Translations under genes and position numbers: made by a program
Notes under the pieces: model-generated
Database searches by the model: none
Told to the model about the DNA's origin: nothing
Seen by the model: the letters and a program-made list of their open reading frames with translations, nothing else
Shown here: in pieces, positions 14,215 to 29,515 of the stretch
How positions within the stretch are numbered: position 1 is the stretch's first letter
Layout of the letters: every line of letters starts with the position of its first letter
Assembly (NCBI GenBank): GCA_000787465.1
Contig: JSYX01000192.1
Coordinates: forward strand, 1 to 55,415
Direction: 5' to 3'
Origin: Thermomucor indicae-seudaticae
Taxonomy: Eukaryota > Mucoromycota > Mucoromycetes > Mucorales > Lichtheimiaceae
DNA: 55,415 nucleotides

Positions 14215-14709
14215 TTGAGTAGACATATGGACAAAAAACTGAAGGCTGCCATACGGCGAGCAGGGCTAAACCAAGGGCACTTCATGTGCAATGTCGACGA
14301 ATACAATACGAGTCAGGTTTGCCCAAAGTGGTTGGGGTTTCGCACTGTCGTCAAGACTAAGTACCTGAAAAGACAGCCGAGATCAAAGCGACAGAGCCAG
14401 CGTTTGGATGCTTCTGGCCGTCAAACAGGTCTACGTGTTCGAGTCTGTCCGGCTTGTAGGATGGTGTATCATCGAGATGGGTTAGCTGCCCAAAACATCT
14501 CCACTATCGCCGAAGCGACCATGAAATCACAAGATGTGCCCGGACAGCTTCGTGGCACCTCCTCGCACAAAGAGTTTAGCACCAAAAAGCTCTCGTATGA
14601 CAAAGAAACGCAAGAATGGTTCGACGTCAGAGACTGCTCCTACGAAGAAAAGGCACAGCATCTACAAGTCCCTTCCAGGACAAAAACGAAGCGCAGCAGA
14701 ACACAGTGA
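14215..14709 (+). pseudogene. Fanzor/TnpB-like C-terminal fragment (RuvC-II/III, zinc ribbon)
   Basis: Longest intact open piece of the Fanzor remnant, about 164 codons. It contains the DEYNTSQVC motif, a basic linker, the CPAC knuckle and the HRDGLAAQNI motif, followed by a basic tail. The zinc ribbon has lost one expected Cys (CPKW instead of CPxC). Upstream the frame is closed by a TAG near 14219 and the preceding domain lies in another frame. Interpretation as a fragment rather than a gene is based on the missing RuvC-I half. Confidence 0.7.
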
Positions 14710-15774
14710 TGGATCAAGACTTCAACCCTGGTGATGACCCCGTGGGCTGCCCTTATGGGAGTACGGTAAGGAATATCTTTGACGTATCTCATAACGGTTT
14801 ACTGATTCATGCTTTAGGCCAGAGTGCCAGGTAAGCACAAACAAGGCGTATTTTGTTTAAAAATGGGTACTCATTAACGAACGTTTTGCACTACTTTGTG
14901 TCGTCCGGTTTTGCAGTGTAAGCGGAATCTCTTCTAGCGCAAAATTGGTAGCAGAGTAGTGGTTTTTGGTACCGGATAAAGTAGGCAATACAACCTGCTG
15001 ATGCTGGATCGGTGTCTCCCGCATTTGGCCCTATAATATACGGTCTTTGACTTTCTTGGTTTCATGCCTGAATGATCGCGCCATCGAGTGACTTTTTCTA
15101 GATATGAAACTTGCTCATACAGAAGCGCTCTCGGGTGGATCCACCAAGCGTCAAAACCCGGATATCTGACGCAGTTTCATGGGAAAACAATTTCTCGATA
15201 TACACGCCATATCGCAAACGTATATAACGTGCAATTAAAGCCGTTAATCTATCGACAATTGAGGAGGGCTAGACCGACAACGCGTTCTTTTTTTTGTTCT
15301 TTTACTAGGTTCCCGGAATTTGCAGATTGAACCAATAATAAAAGGACATGGGGTTCACTGCGATTCACGGTTTTTTATGAGCAGGCCTTTACTTTACGTT
15401 GGAAGGAAAATAAAAGAAAGAAGCGAGCATGATCAGTCCAGGAAACTCTTAGAACAACAGAAAAGCGACCATAACCGGTGTCCTGGGATTCGAGAACAAA
15501 AGAAAAAATTTCTTGTTTCGGTTTCTGAACGGTCTCGATCGCCGGTCCCTCTCTCCATTATTATAATGAAAGGCAAATGGAAACCTATAAAAAAGAACGA
15601 TCACCCATCCTCTTCTCTTTCTTCCCTTGTTATACTCTTTTTTTTTACAAGTTGGATTATTTTGGGTATCACGGTCTGCGAGCCTCGACAGGCTCACATC
15701 GACGGAATTCATCGACTGAATTACTATTGGGCAAAAGACATCGACGGTGTTCATCTCAGCCGCAACAGCACAAG
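14710..15774. other. intergenic and probable 5' leader of the response regulator gene
   Basis: No gene is recognised between the Fanzor remnant and the response regulator. Downstream of about 15500 the sequence is pyrimidine-rich. An upstream in-frame ATG exists at 15577, but the intervening residues have no family match, so this is treated as probable leader. Confidence 0.4.
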
Positions 15775-16458
15775 ATGCAGCGTTATTCCTGCGTCTTGCC
15801 ACCTTTGCCTCTTTCTACTACACCATCAGAAGACTACAACCTACCACCACTTTCGACGTCACCCACAGAGTCGCCCTTGTCTCCACCTTCTGTCACTACT
15901 CCATCCTTCCCGTTGCTCCCACCTATTATTAAGGTCGACGACAACTGCTCGTGTAGCACAAAATGCGCGGAACGAATCAGCGTTCTTCTTGTGGATGACA
16001 ACCAAATCAACCTTCAAGTCCTGTCCCGTGCATTGAGAACACACATGTCAGATATGATACACCACATTGAAACAGCAAGAAGTGGCACAAGAGCACTTGA
16101 GTTACTCAAGCAGCAAACCTTTGACCTCGTCCTGCTCGATATCGATATGCCGGGATTAAACGGAATTGACACCGCTCTTCAGATTCGAAACTCGAAGAAC
16201 TACGATATCCTGTTTCAGAATCGCACCATACCCATTGTTGCAGTGACGACAAACGATTCGGATGACTGGAAACGCTCCTTTGCAAAAGCTGGCATGGTGA
16301 GACTTTTATTATATCCCCTCCACATTAAATCTGCTTCTAACCAGTCCCAGAATGGATTCATTAGTAAACCTGTGGTTCCAAGTGTCTTGAAACAAACATT
16401 GTATCAAGTCCTTCGCCATGGCTCAAGCCCTGAATCACTCGCTGTATCCTCCTCATAG
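15775..16458 (+). CDS. single-domain response regulator (REC), fungal
   Basis: Phosphorelay receiver protein. After a Pro/Ser/Thr-rich N-terminus, the receiver domain shows ISVLLVDDNQINLQVL (acidic pair), FDLVLLDIDMPGLNGID (phospho-acceptor Asp), IVAVTTND (switch Thr) and FISKPVVPSVL (conserved Lys). A 54-base intron (16297-16350, GTGAGA...CCCAG) is needed to give AKAGMNGFISKP. It is a multiple of three and has no stop, so an unspliced message would insert 18 residues. Start chosen at ATG 15775 (MQRYSCVLPP); an in-frame ATG at 15577 would add 66 residues. No DNA-binding or kinase domain is attached, so it resembles stand-alone receivers such as Ssk1/Skn7-type modules only in the REC part. Confidence 0.85.
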   Translation: MQRYSCVLPPLPLSTTPSEDYNLPPLSTSPTESPLSPPSVTTPSFPLLPPIIKVDDNCSCSTKCAERISVLLVDDNQINLQVLSRALRTHMSDMIHHIETARSGTRALELLKQQTFDLVLLDIDMPGLNGIDTALQIRNSKNYDILFQNRTIPIVAVTTNDSDDWKRSFAKAGMVRLLLYPLHIKSASNQSQNGFISKPVVPSVLKQTLYQVLRHGSSPESLAVSSS

Positions 16459-17123
16459 CACCTTTTCTTCACTTTTACATTGTACATGTTCTGTATTTAG
16501 CCTCGCTTGTATATATCTATACATATCCATTTGTATACTTCATCCCCACCCTTTCGCGCAATGTACATCATGGTTACCGAATTTCTCAAGTAAAAAAGGA
16601 ACGCCATGCAAATATCGGATAATCCATGTGCTCCCAGCAGACTTTTCCTCGAATGATCTCATGACATTTTCCCTGGCACCATCAAACGAAACGCATGCTA
16701 TGTTTACCCTTGTGTAGCACTCACGTCCATCATGCCACATGCTTCCCTCGTTGGTCGTACCTATCACGTCATTCCTGCAGAATGACGCGCAGCATTATAC
16801 TGCAGACTGTTTTCATTTCTGCTGTCGTAATGACCTTATTTATGCTCTTCAGCAGGCTGTGCTGAAGTATTATACGCTGTGACATTCATCGTAGAGTACC
16901 CATCAAAATTCCAGACTTCCGTTGAATAATACTCTTCAAAATAACATGTATACATTGCTTGTCATTATCATATGCTTTTCTCTCGCTTATTAAGCACTAA
17001 TGGTATGATCATAGTCAATGGTAGGAACCACAGAGCTCATGAACTTTAAAAAGATAATGAGGTACCTAAATTGACAATTTCCGTTAATAACCGTATCCAT
17101 TTCAAGTCTTTCTTTGCCTTCAC
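16459..17123. other. convergent intergenic region
   Basis: Between the 3' ends of the response regulator and ATG3. AT-rich, with no supported gene. Confidence 0.5.
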
Positions 17124-18468
17124 TTACTGATCAACCCGGATACCAGCCTCTTGGCCCTTTTCGGCGAGACCAGCCGAAACGCCGTCTCCCATCCGTTCAA
17201 TAATCTTCTTCATAACCTCAGCATGTCTGCAGGGATGGATAGATGCCAAGTTTAGATTCAAATGTGGATGCGTATCAATTGTAACTGTCTTCTTGACGTA
17301 ATCTTGCGCGACGTCTTCAAACACGCGGCTAGATGGAAGTGGACGGCGTTGCTACAAGTAGAAAATACAATTTCAGCATTATGAACAAGATAGCAAAGGC
17401 TCTATCAGAACAAACCTCATCATAGCCGAATAACCACATTCTTGGTGTCTGGTAGTACTTGTCATAGGTGATAAATATATCGTATGTCCGGACCTGCAAC
17501 ACCTTGTCGCTGTAAAGCACAGGTCTCAGTACCGAAGAGCTAAATCTGTTCTCTACACTACTTACTTTGACTCCTCTTTGATTCTATCAGCAACAGCAGT
17601 AGCCTATTGCTCGAATGATCAGAAGAGAGAGAGTCTCTCGTGAATTTGAGCCAAGAGTAACGTTACCGGATCTTCCTCTTCCACAACCTGGTCATCTTCA
17701 ATATCGGGTATATCATCCATATCCGGAATCTCATCCAGCGGTATTTGCTTGTCTTTGTCCAAATCCAATGCCTGTAACCGTTGTTTGATTTGCTCGTCGT
17801 CTTCTTCATCATCCAGTATGGTATGCGCAATCTCATCCATCGTCTTGGTGACTTTTTGTATCTGATGTTGGCAATGGTCTCCTTCCTTTGAGCATCCTTG
17901 CCGATGGTCCTTACCTCTTGAGCTATGCGTGTACATCCAACCATCCTCGTCCTTTTCATCTCCATCCAGATCGTCATCAATTTGCTTTGTTTCACTTTCA
18001 TTGTCATTATACTCCATTTGCTTCGCACGACGAAGGCATGGCACTGCAGCAAAGTACAAATTCATAAGCATGAAGTGTTTTCATCCTATAAAACCGGATC
18101 TTACCATTGCGGGTAACAAGGAACTGCTTGTCAGCAGGCAAATAGTCCCTTGACTTTTCAGGTAAACCCGCTTCCCTGCGATATGGGATTCTCTTAGCTG
18201 TGGATCATAATTTCGAAGACGCATCGTCATTACCAGGACCAGGTTGGGCACTTGTAGACTAAGAAATCACCTGCTGCCACAAACTAGCATCAAGTGCTAT
18301 GCTTTAGTAATGGTTGTCCTGACTGATGTCCACCTTAGTCACTCGTACCTCTTCTGGCGTTATGCAACCAGTCTCCTTGAATTTGGAGTTCTTGAGGACA
18401 GGAGCAAGGTACTCCCGCACGGAGTGAAAGGTGGAATAGATGTTACTATAGACGTCCCTGACTGACAT
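17124..18468 (-). CDS. ATG3: autophagy E2-like conjugating enzyme Atg3
   Basis: Transfers Atg8 to phosphatidylethanolamine during autophagosome formation. Starts MSVRDVYSN, then [19 protein letters not shown] and GCITPEE, followed after an intron by [14 protein letters not shown] and [14 protein letters not shown]. The acidic flexible insert is rich in Asp/Glu and includes [10 protein letters not shown]. The C-terminal E2 core has [36 protein letters not shown] and [18 protein letters not shown]; the HPC Cys is the catalytic residue. Ends GIRVDQ. At least five introns are inferred. The motif order matches the family throughout. Confidence 0.93.
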
Positions 18469-22263
<3,795 letters not shown>

Positions 22264-22364
22264 TCAAGTGTTGTATTTTCGATTGCACACGACGAAAGAA
22301 ACAATAAATATGAATCATAAAGGGGAGGGGAAAGGGAAGAAAGAAACAAAAAATGTTGACTATG

Positions 22365-23815
22365 TTACATGCCAAGGCCTCCTCGGAATACCTCGCATTG
22401 CAATCCGTATTCCCAAATGTTAATGTGTTGTAAAGCCCATCGTCCTTCTTCGTTAACGTGCTTCTCCTTCTTGGCCATCATTCGCTCCACTTCAATACCG
22501 CGGTTATCAGCATCAGTGTTAGGATGAAAGACGGTGTCATGCTGCTGGTGACAGGCAAAGGTGTCGCGAGTGTATGTCACCGGGATATCAAAGGTCCATG
22601 ACGCAGTCAACAGGAGTTCCATATCGATCCACGTCTTGGCACCGGATTCACGGTACCCGCGAACCAGTTTCCAGGTATCTCTGTGTGCCAGTGTGAAATC
22701 GCTGGCTTCGTGACCGATCCTCAAAAAGTTGTGAGTATCCAACGGCTCAGGTGGTGGAAGCTCAAATGAGCCGGGTTCGTATGCATTAAACGGGCAGGCA
22801 TTGTATAGATCTTCATCCGTAGAGAAACTCTCCAGTTTAACGATTGTAGGAGGTAACCTTTCATGACTAATAAGAGCAATATGTGTGAACTTGGACCGTC
22901 TTGTATGTCCCTGTCTGATCGTAAGCACTACCTGACGTGACTATCTTGATATTGCGTATAAAACATTTTCTTTCGCCATACCCGGGATTCAATGGCATTA
23001 TGCATATTGGGCGACCAGATATCATCTTGATAAATACATAAAAAGTTGAGTGGCATTCAGGGCAAATCAGAGCTAACTTTTTTCTTCTACCTTGATTCGT
23101 GCAAACAATAAATTCTCCTCGGGCAAACCGGATACCGACATTCTTGCCTTCGTATTCGTAGGCATCTGTGTCCTTATCACGGTGTACAGCCTCATGGACC
23201 TTACGAGGCACCGTAATAATGCGGTACGTGAGGTATTCCGACCGTCGGAAGCTTTTTTTACACATGAACTGGTTGGCATGAATGAATCCGAAGACCTTTT
23301 ATTGCTGAGGCATACCGATAAGTATCTCGCAGTCTTCTTCGGCCCGCCGGCGGGTTCCACTCGATCAATAATAGCTCAATAAGGGTCTTTGTCTTTTCCG
23401 CCAAAAGAAACGTGCTATCGATCGCATTTTGTAACCTGTGGTACTGGTTGCCGGCATAATCATCGTTTCGGGTAACGATGACGACCGTGAGATAATATTC
23501 AGGGACGATGCCAGGGTCCAAGCACGCCTCCCAGACCATTTTCGGCGTCAGATCATCTAGCTTTGGTTTCTCACATTGCATGCAATCGTATGTGCCTAAT
23601 GACAACAGATGAGACTCGTTTCTTGCAAACCAGAAGCCGTCTGTCGTGACAGAAAGCGAATTCGGAGAGTGAGAGGAATAGAGGAAGCAAACGGCGATGG
23701 TGATGGTGAGGAGAAGGAGCAACGAAAGTGACCGTTTTGAAAATGTGGCAATGTATGCTGAGAAGGCGTCTATTCGACTCGTTATGCCGCTGGCAAGAGT
23801 AAACTGTGCTGCCAT
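22365..23815 (-). CDS. type II membrane glycosyltransferase-like protein
   Basis: Begins MAAQFTLASG, with a transmembrane segment at about residues 29-47 (LSLLLLLTITIAVCFLY) giving a short cytosolic tail and a lumenal domain, typical of Golgi enzymes. The lumenal part has YYLTVVIVTRNDDYAGN and ELLLIEWNPPAGRRRL, then after introns EYLTYRIITVPRKVHEA, GKNVGIRFARGEFIVCTN and DDIWSPNMHNAIESR. This layout (TxRND, EWNPP, KNxGxRxARGEF, TNxD) is that of a little-characterised GT-A-like family. Introns inferred at about 23304-23243, 23092-23028 and 22927-22885. Ends CEVFRGGLGM. The donor sugar and acceptor are unknown. Confidence 0.75.
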
Positions 23816-23839
23816 CGCAAAACGCTTTGTTATATTCTT

Positions 23840-26230
23840 CTTTCTTGACTGAAAAAGGCAGAGTTGCTGAAAACGGCATGGATCCTCTCCAGGGCAATGA
23901 AAAATCGGGGTTCGTATTACTTCGCTATTTTCCCAAATCCGGTAAAGCTCAACTTGTGAAGACCTTTCTACGTCGGAAGCAGTCCACCGTATCTATGCTA
24001 TTGTAAAAGGTCGTCTTCTTCACTCTTGTTGATTTGTAGGACCTGTCACAAGCTAACCGAATGCGACTCATTCTCATCTACCAGAAGATAGAGGACATTT
24101 TGTGGAAAGATTCAACGGCATTTATCGTACGCGATACATGTCTTCTTGAGCTGATCTTCATCGACGAATCGCATGCGAAGATCATGCTGCATATATCTGT
24201 TTGCAATCACCATCGTAGCCACCTGCGAGTGTTAAGGAAAACCTGGAAAATGGAACGTTGTGTTTCGTTGAAAATAGTAGCATTATCAGTTACACGTAGT
24301 GTCTTCGTGAACTGCAAGGATGTTTCACTGTGGGCGCTTGGCACAATCGCATGGTTACTACTTATACGTTGTACTGACTGCATCCAATGCATATAACATC
24401 CTTTGAGATATTGCAATCCATCATCTTTTCCTCCTGTGTACCGTCTATATCCAGATAGAAATCCGTTCTTTTGCGCAAGTGAAAAATCCATCAACATGCC
24501 CATAAAGCCCGTATTAGATGAAAACTCGATCTCGTAGACGCGAAAGAAGCAAAGGAAATATTCGTGGAAGTCGCGTTCAGCCAATTCTCCAATCACTGCT
24601 TAAAAAAAGAAATGCATCTCTGCGAATTTCAGGGAAATATAGAACTGACGAGCACAGGTAAAAGCCTTCGTTAAAGGCTTTGAATGTAACGTGCGTAATT
24701 ATGCGAAATTTGCGTGTTTTCCACTGCAAGCGCGCGAAAGGTGATGATAAATCTTTCCTTCATAGGGCTTGCTGATGTGATATATGATGGATATTCTTCT
24801 TGCAGCACCCAGAATGCTTGAAACATGTCCTGCTGCTTATTGATACCATTTGCCATCTTTATCTTCTTCATATTTCGGGATATAGGACTTATCGCGCGCA
24901 CTGAATCGACGACATCTCCAGTTCTTCTGCTTATGCCAACAACAAGGGACGTGGGCGTGCTCTTCGAATGTTTAATCACAAAATCCTCCAATGTCTTCTG
25001 TTCCTCCATCGATAAATGCTTCGACAGATACTTATCATCAGGATATTGGTTATGCTCATGATTCCCTTTGTGGACGAGTTTGCATTCACTTCCTGAGAAA
25101 TAATAAAATGCGACAGCGTCGCAATTGTCAAGTGCTCCAGGGTCTGCTGCTCGCGACCACGAGAACCGGCTTCCAATTGCCTTTTTCAAAGCAGTTGTAA
25201 CCCTCTTTCACGTATACATGGATGTTATGCAAGGTAAACAGCAGCTTAGATGCAGAACGCACACCATGGTCTTCGAGCAAAATTTGCTCTTCGTCGGCAC
25301 GCCAGTACTTCCGGACCAAAGCATCACAAGGGTCCAGAACTACTGGGTCGACACCCCTGCGAAATCTTCGTAACTGGAAGTTCCGGTCCATTACGACCAC
25401 GAAAGGATCCTGGTTGTCGTTCAATAATAGAGTCTGAATTTAGCATTGTCAATTGAAGTTGAATAAAAGGAAAGCACCTACTCCTGAACAACAGGCAATG
25501 CACGTATCCTTTTCCATCAGCGCGCGCTTCTCCTTGATATGCTTATCAACCAGCATCATCAATTTTGAATAGTTTGTGACGGCTTGGTACAGGCCGCTCC
25601 TGATGGATGGTGGTAGCTAATGCAAATGATCAGTGTATATCATGTCCTTCACTGGCTAAAGATACATACCCTGTGTTCATACTCGGCATTGCACCAGTCC
25701 GCGATGGCCGAGATGGATAGTGGACACATAAGGCGCATTTTGCACAGACTTCGCATGACGTGGACCGCGTTGCTCGGCGACATGGACCTATGTGCTGAAC
25801 AACGATGATGAGATGGCCAAAGGTCGGTTGTTGCTGATTGCCGCCAAACAGATGATGCAACCTATCCGCCACATCTTTGATTTTTTTTTCCCGGTTCGCG
25901 TCCGACAAGCTGCTTCCAGCAACACCGCTTAGACTATGCTTGAACGCAACTGAAAAACGGAACGCAAGGCCTTCATTGTCTTCGGATGCGTTGAGGAAAC
26001 GTGTACCGTAATCACGTGCGGATCCGTGCTGTTCCATTTGCATTGTGAACACCTAGGCTTGTTAACGTACAGCCCCGTCCTTGTAAATCGGTTCAAATAA
26101 TATCCGCCAATCAAGAGCCCAAAGAAAGCGCCAAAAACTCTGAATCTACTATATAACCCGCATCGAGTAGTTACAGAGCGATATTCATGTATAGGAGTCG
26201 CTGAAATGGTAGTCATATTAGAAGTTTAAG
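23840..26230 (-). mobile_element. transposase-derived region: KDZ-like part followed by MULE-like part
   Basis: Minus-strand fragments in transcript order. At 26052-25680 there is a helical segment ending near RSLCKMRLMCPLSISA. At 25620-25490 LPPSIRSGLYQAVTNYSK leads to MEKDTCIACCSG. At 25424-25190 FVVVMDRNFQLRRFRRG recalls the Cys pair and DGNF motif of KDZ-type transposases. At 25190-24690 CKLVHKGNHEHNQYP, AFWVLQEEYPSYI follow. At 24596-24207 MLMDFSLAQKNGF then YLKGCYMHWMQSVQRI resembles the second catalytic Asp and CxxHW block of MULE/FAR1 transposases. Some joins have good splice sites, so an intron-containing domesticated gene cannot be excluded, but no single clean model emerged. Confidence 0.4.
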
Positions 26231-27207
26231 TGAAAACGTTATTATTCAGCGCTTCGAAGTATTGTCAAGACCCGATTCGTTTTATCAGAAGCTGCGAGAG
26301 CACTGACGCGAGTAAATAAAGCGTAATGCTGACGAACGCAGGCCCTAACTCTTGCTTCCGTTTGCTTACAACCGAGGTCAAGTGTAGCTGCGTAAAAAAT
26401 CATGCAGTGAGACACTTTCAAGAACGTATTTTGGGAAACTTCCATTGTTAAAATCAACATGTCAAACCGTGCAGGCATTCATTTTGTTATATATACTTAG
26501 TAACACGGCCAGCCTCTGATATCTTTGGCAACAGCTATGCATCCAATGACCGTCCGTCATGTGAATGTGTCAACTACCACAAGGTGGCTGCGTCCGATCG
26601 GTACACTCCCCATCTTGGAAAGTATTCAGGGTTGGCAGGACAGCAATCGAGTCGAGTGGCCAGCCAAACGTCATCGTACCGGGTGATATGCACAGACAGT
26701 CGGAAGACAGAGAAATAGGTCTTGATCGATACTGAGAGAAAACTTAGGATTGGATCCTCGTCGCTGTCTGGGTCCACTGCGCCATCGGACGATCGGGCTA
26801 CACTGAGTGAACTAAAATCGGTTCTCATTATGAATGGAAAAGGAAGAGAAGACAAGCTCCAGTGAACCTTTTTTTTTTTACTTTGGCGCTAAGGATCGGT
26901 TCTTTCTTTTAGTCATTGGTAGCAGCAAACAGTGTTCTACGCGTCCTGAAACTCAAAACAGCACCTTCGGAGAAGTTTTGTTCTATACATTGTCTGGCAT
27001 TGCTGCTAAACAAAGACACGCGGTTCATTCAATATGTGTTACGAAGAAAACAATGGCGTGCAAATGCAACTCCCCACCGTTTCGTGCAAAATGAAAGACC
27101 GTGTCTACCTTTTCAAGCGAACAAAATCTTGCGAAGAACATAAAGATGTGAGTTGTGAGCAGCAAGTCTTCGAACTTCAGAAGCTGTAGTTACTACGATT
27201 TAAAACA
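26231..27207. other. gene-poor stretch, possible transposon debris
   Basis: Minus-strand frames at 26242-26478 and 26574-26855 are of unknown family and may extend the transposase-derived region upstream. A T10 run lies near 26869-26878. No gene is supported. Confidence 0.35.
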
Positions 27208-27992
27208 ATGTTCTTTATTCGCATTGTCACCATCGTCTTTTTCTTGATTGTGTCCGTTCAAGGCTATTGTATCTACAATCAGGATCCTTCGGATTCACTA
27301 TACATCACTCAAATTGGAGGCTATGGCGGCAATTATTATTCGTAAGTAGATCAGGTGGAAAGCAAGCAAACCTGTGTGTGCTGATTTTACCTATCAGTCG
27401 TTTTCAGAAAATCATAAAGCCTTCCAACAAGGAATGCTGCCCTTACTCCACCAAAGATTGCTGCGATTCTATGACTAAAGACGGAATCATCAAGTTCACT
27501 GTAATAATCTGTTTCTTTGTTTAATATCCTTGCTATACCTAATACATTGTTCAGTTGTTGAAGTCTAGCACGTCAGCATGGACGACTGTCGCTCCCATCG
27601 ACTTCACTGCGCCCTGTGGTGGCTATGTTGTCGTCTCTGGACGCGACGTGACGCCGAATTTCCAAGTGTATTACGCTGACGGCAAACCATACCCATATAC
27701 CTTGGAGTACACCCCGTCAAATGTCTTTGCTGCTGGAAAAGTGCATAGCAATCACACCGCTAATTCTACCGTAACGAAGCAATTCCCCGGCAATCGTACC
27801 CTTAACTATCCTACGATAATTGGACAAGTGCACGGCAATCATACCGCTAATTCTACCGTCACGAAGCAAGCGGCCAGCAATCGTACCCTTCATAACCCTA
27901 CGGTAATTGGACAAGTGTCTAGTAGCAACCAGACCCTGAACTCTACGGTAAACCTTCAGTTTGGTTATTGGCGTTTTCACATGTCCGAGTAA
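27208..27992 (+). CDS. small secreted repeat protein rich in N-glycosylation sites
   Basis: Three exons (27208-27341, 27398-27500, 27555-27992) join in frame to about 224 residues. Residues 1-20 (MFFIRIVTIVFFLIVSVQG) form a clear signal peptide. The mature part has a Cys-rich stretch (KECCPYSTKDCCD), an Ala-Pro-Cys-Gly-Gly segment and VVSGRDVTPNFQVYYADGK. Two and a half tandem repeats of about 29 residues follow, built on NHTANSTVTKQ ... NRTL ... IGQV. Almost every repeat carries several Asn-X-Thr/Ser sequons. No glycosyl-phosphatidylinositol signal is obvious at the C-terminus (YWRFHMSE). Family unknown; likely cell-wall or secreted. Confidence 0.7.
27724..27960 (+). repeat. in-gene tandem repeat, about 87-bp unit
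   Basis: Two nearly identical units plus a partial third unit encode repeats of NHTANSTV / NRTL / IGQV type within the secreted protein gene. High nucleotide similarity between the first two units suggests recent duplication or ongoing unequal crossing-over. Confidence 0.75.
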
Positions 27993-29361
27993 CGCGTATT
28001 GTCGCTTTCTTTTAGAGGAATTTTCACGTACGAAGAAGCCGACAAATGCCTATGACAACCTTTCCCCTGTACACTCAGTAATAATAATTTCATGATCGAG
28101 ATAGATTTTCCATAGATTCAGATATTCTTCTTCCAAATAACAGACAATGATGAATAAAGTAATTACAAAGAAAAACGGGTTTGAAGTCAAAAGCTAGTTA
28201 ATAACAGCAAATGGAGAACGATGGGATGCTTTAAAAACCGTAGAGTGATTGGAATGCTTTCCGTTGATTGCATCTTCTCTTGTTTAAACTGATCTTGGAG
28301 CACGCTAAACCCCCCCCATAAGCAAAGACAAAAGTCGGCTACTGTTAATGTTGGTTCCAAATCGGCTGCGTCGTTCTGTCATTAGAAACCAGTCTTTTGC
28401 CACCACCATGGACTCCGCTGTCCATAACAATGAATCCTTGAGCATTGCAGCTATCAGAATACGTATTGTTCCGGTTTTGCGAACGTTTTCAAGGCAAAGT
28501 TTAAGATGCCATTCACTTATAGCATTCGTCCATCATACCTCTTACAAACGATACTTCTTTGCAGTTAGCATATGCTCACATGTATACGGACTCATTGTAA
28601 CTGATGCCGATCTGCCACGGTTCTGGTAGAATATACCAATTCTAGAAGGACCCGGAGTCTGGGGTTTGCCTCCGCCATAAGAGCGACGAGGTCTTGAAAA
28701 CAAAGCCTCACATCTTCTTGTTGATCAAGCACCCTAATTCATTGTTAATGGTTCTCACAAGAATATGTATCTCCTCCTATGTTCCAATGAAATGCTAATC
28801 ACAATGTCTTGTTCTCTCAAGAATTTGCCTTACATGGAGAACAAGATAGCCCAAAATGCGAAATGAAAGGGTTTCCTTCCTGAGGAATGTCGCATGACCC
28901 GAATCTCAGCTTTCCGTCACCGGCGAGTGGGTTACGGTCATAGCGGTTGTATCTAATTGCTGTAGGCGGTGTGAACCACAAAGAATTGACATTCTGCTTG
29001 CCGAAGCCTCTCTTGCATTACTTTCATTGTAGTTGGCAATGATGCAGCACGTTGCATTAGAGAAAGAAAACGCTTACATTTCTCTTTTTCATTTTCTTCG
29101 TGTGGAGACGAATCATTAACGTCAATTTACGGCATCCATGGTAATTGAATGTTTACCGATCCCTTCCTCGATCCTGCCTTTATTTCCTGTTTTGTCATAG
29201 AGCAAACCAATATAATAAAGATATTTGCGGCATTGACAGAATCCGGGGATCATGAGCGGGATTAGTGAGAGGAGGAGGAGTTATCGGCATCCTATTTGGC
29301 TGCATACATGCATGCGAATGAGGTGAAGCCATGCATTTGCGAACGTTATTAGACGAGATCA
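27993..29361. other. intergenic
   Basis: Long space between two small secreted-protein genes. No recognisable gene. A frame at 28348-28629 has no family features. Confidence 0.4.
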
Positions 29362-29368
29362 TATAAAA
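29362..29368 (+). promoter_or_regulatory. TATA box of secreted barrel-protein gene
   Basis: TATAAAA about 148 bases before the start codon, with a pyrimidine-rich leader between. A strong, inducible-type core promoter is suggested. Confidence 0.55.
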
Positions 29369-29515
29369 AGGCTGCCCTGACCAAGTGTCCCCTCAGTTCT
29401 CTTCACTTTATCTCCTATCGACTGTCCGGAACAAGTCCCCTCCCCATTCATTACTGCATTCCCCAGAACAAGGCTTCCTCCCTCTTCCATTTGTGTACAG
29501 TTTCAATAGAAAACC

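Larger units (their letters stand above)
12930..14709 (+). mobile_element. decayed Fanzor (eukaryotic TnpB-like) element
   Basis: Degenerate coding remnant related to Fanzor RNA-guided nucleases / TnpB-type transposon proteins. The clearest part is 14215-14709: NVDEYNTSQVCPKW (RuvC-II Glu and first zinc pair, but the second Cys is Trp), VRVCPACRMVYHRDGLAAQN (second Cys pair and RuvC-III Asp). Just upstream, 14095-14160 reads PALLAFGVDGYSASN, resembling the FGDG...S...RG block that precedes RuvC-II in fungal members. Further upstream fragments in several frames (for example AQHEVFKGYADRWDLMIA near 13430-13490) look like the N-terminal half, interrupted by frameshifts and stops. A C12 homopolymer at 14011-14022 is one probable frameshift point. 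Element ends were not identified. Start is approximate. Inactive as read. Confidence 0.7.

Noticed and set aside
17663..18052. second minus-strand frame overlapping ATG3
   Set aside because: Alternative frame of the acidic ATG3 insert; the ATG3 frame carries the family motifs.
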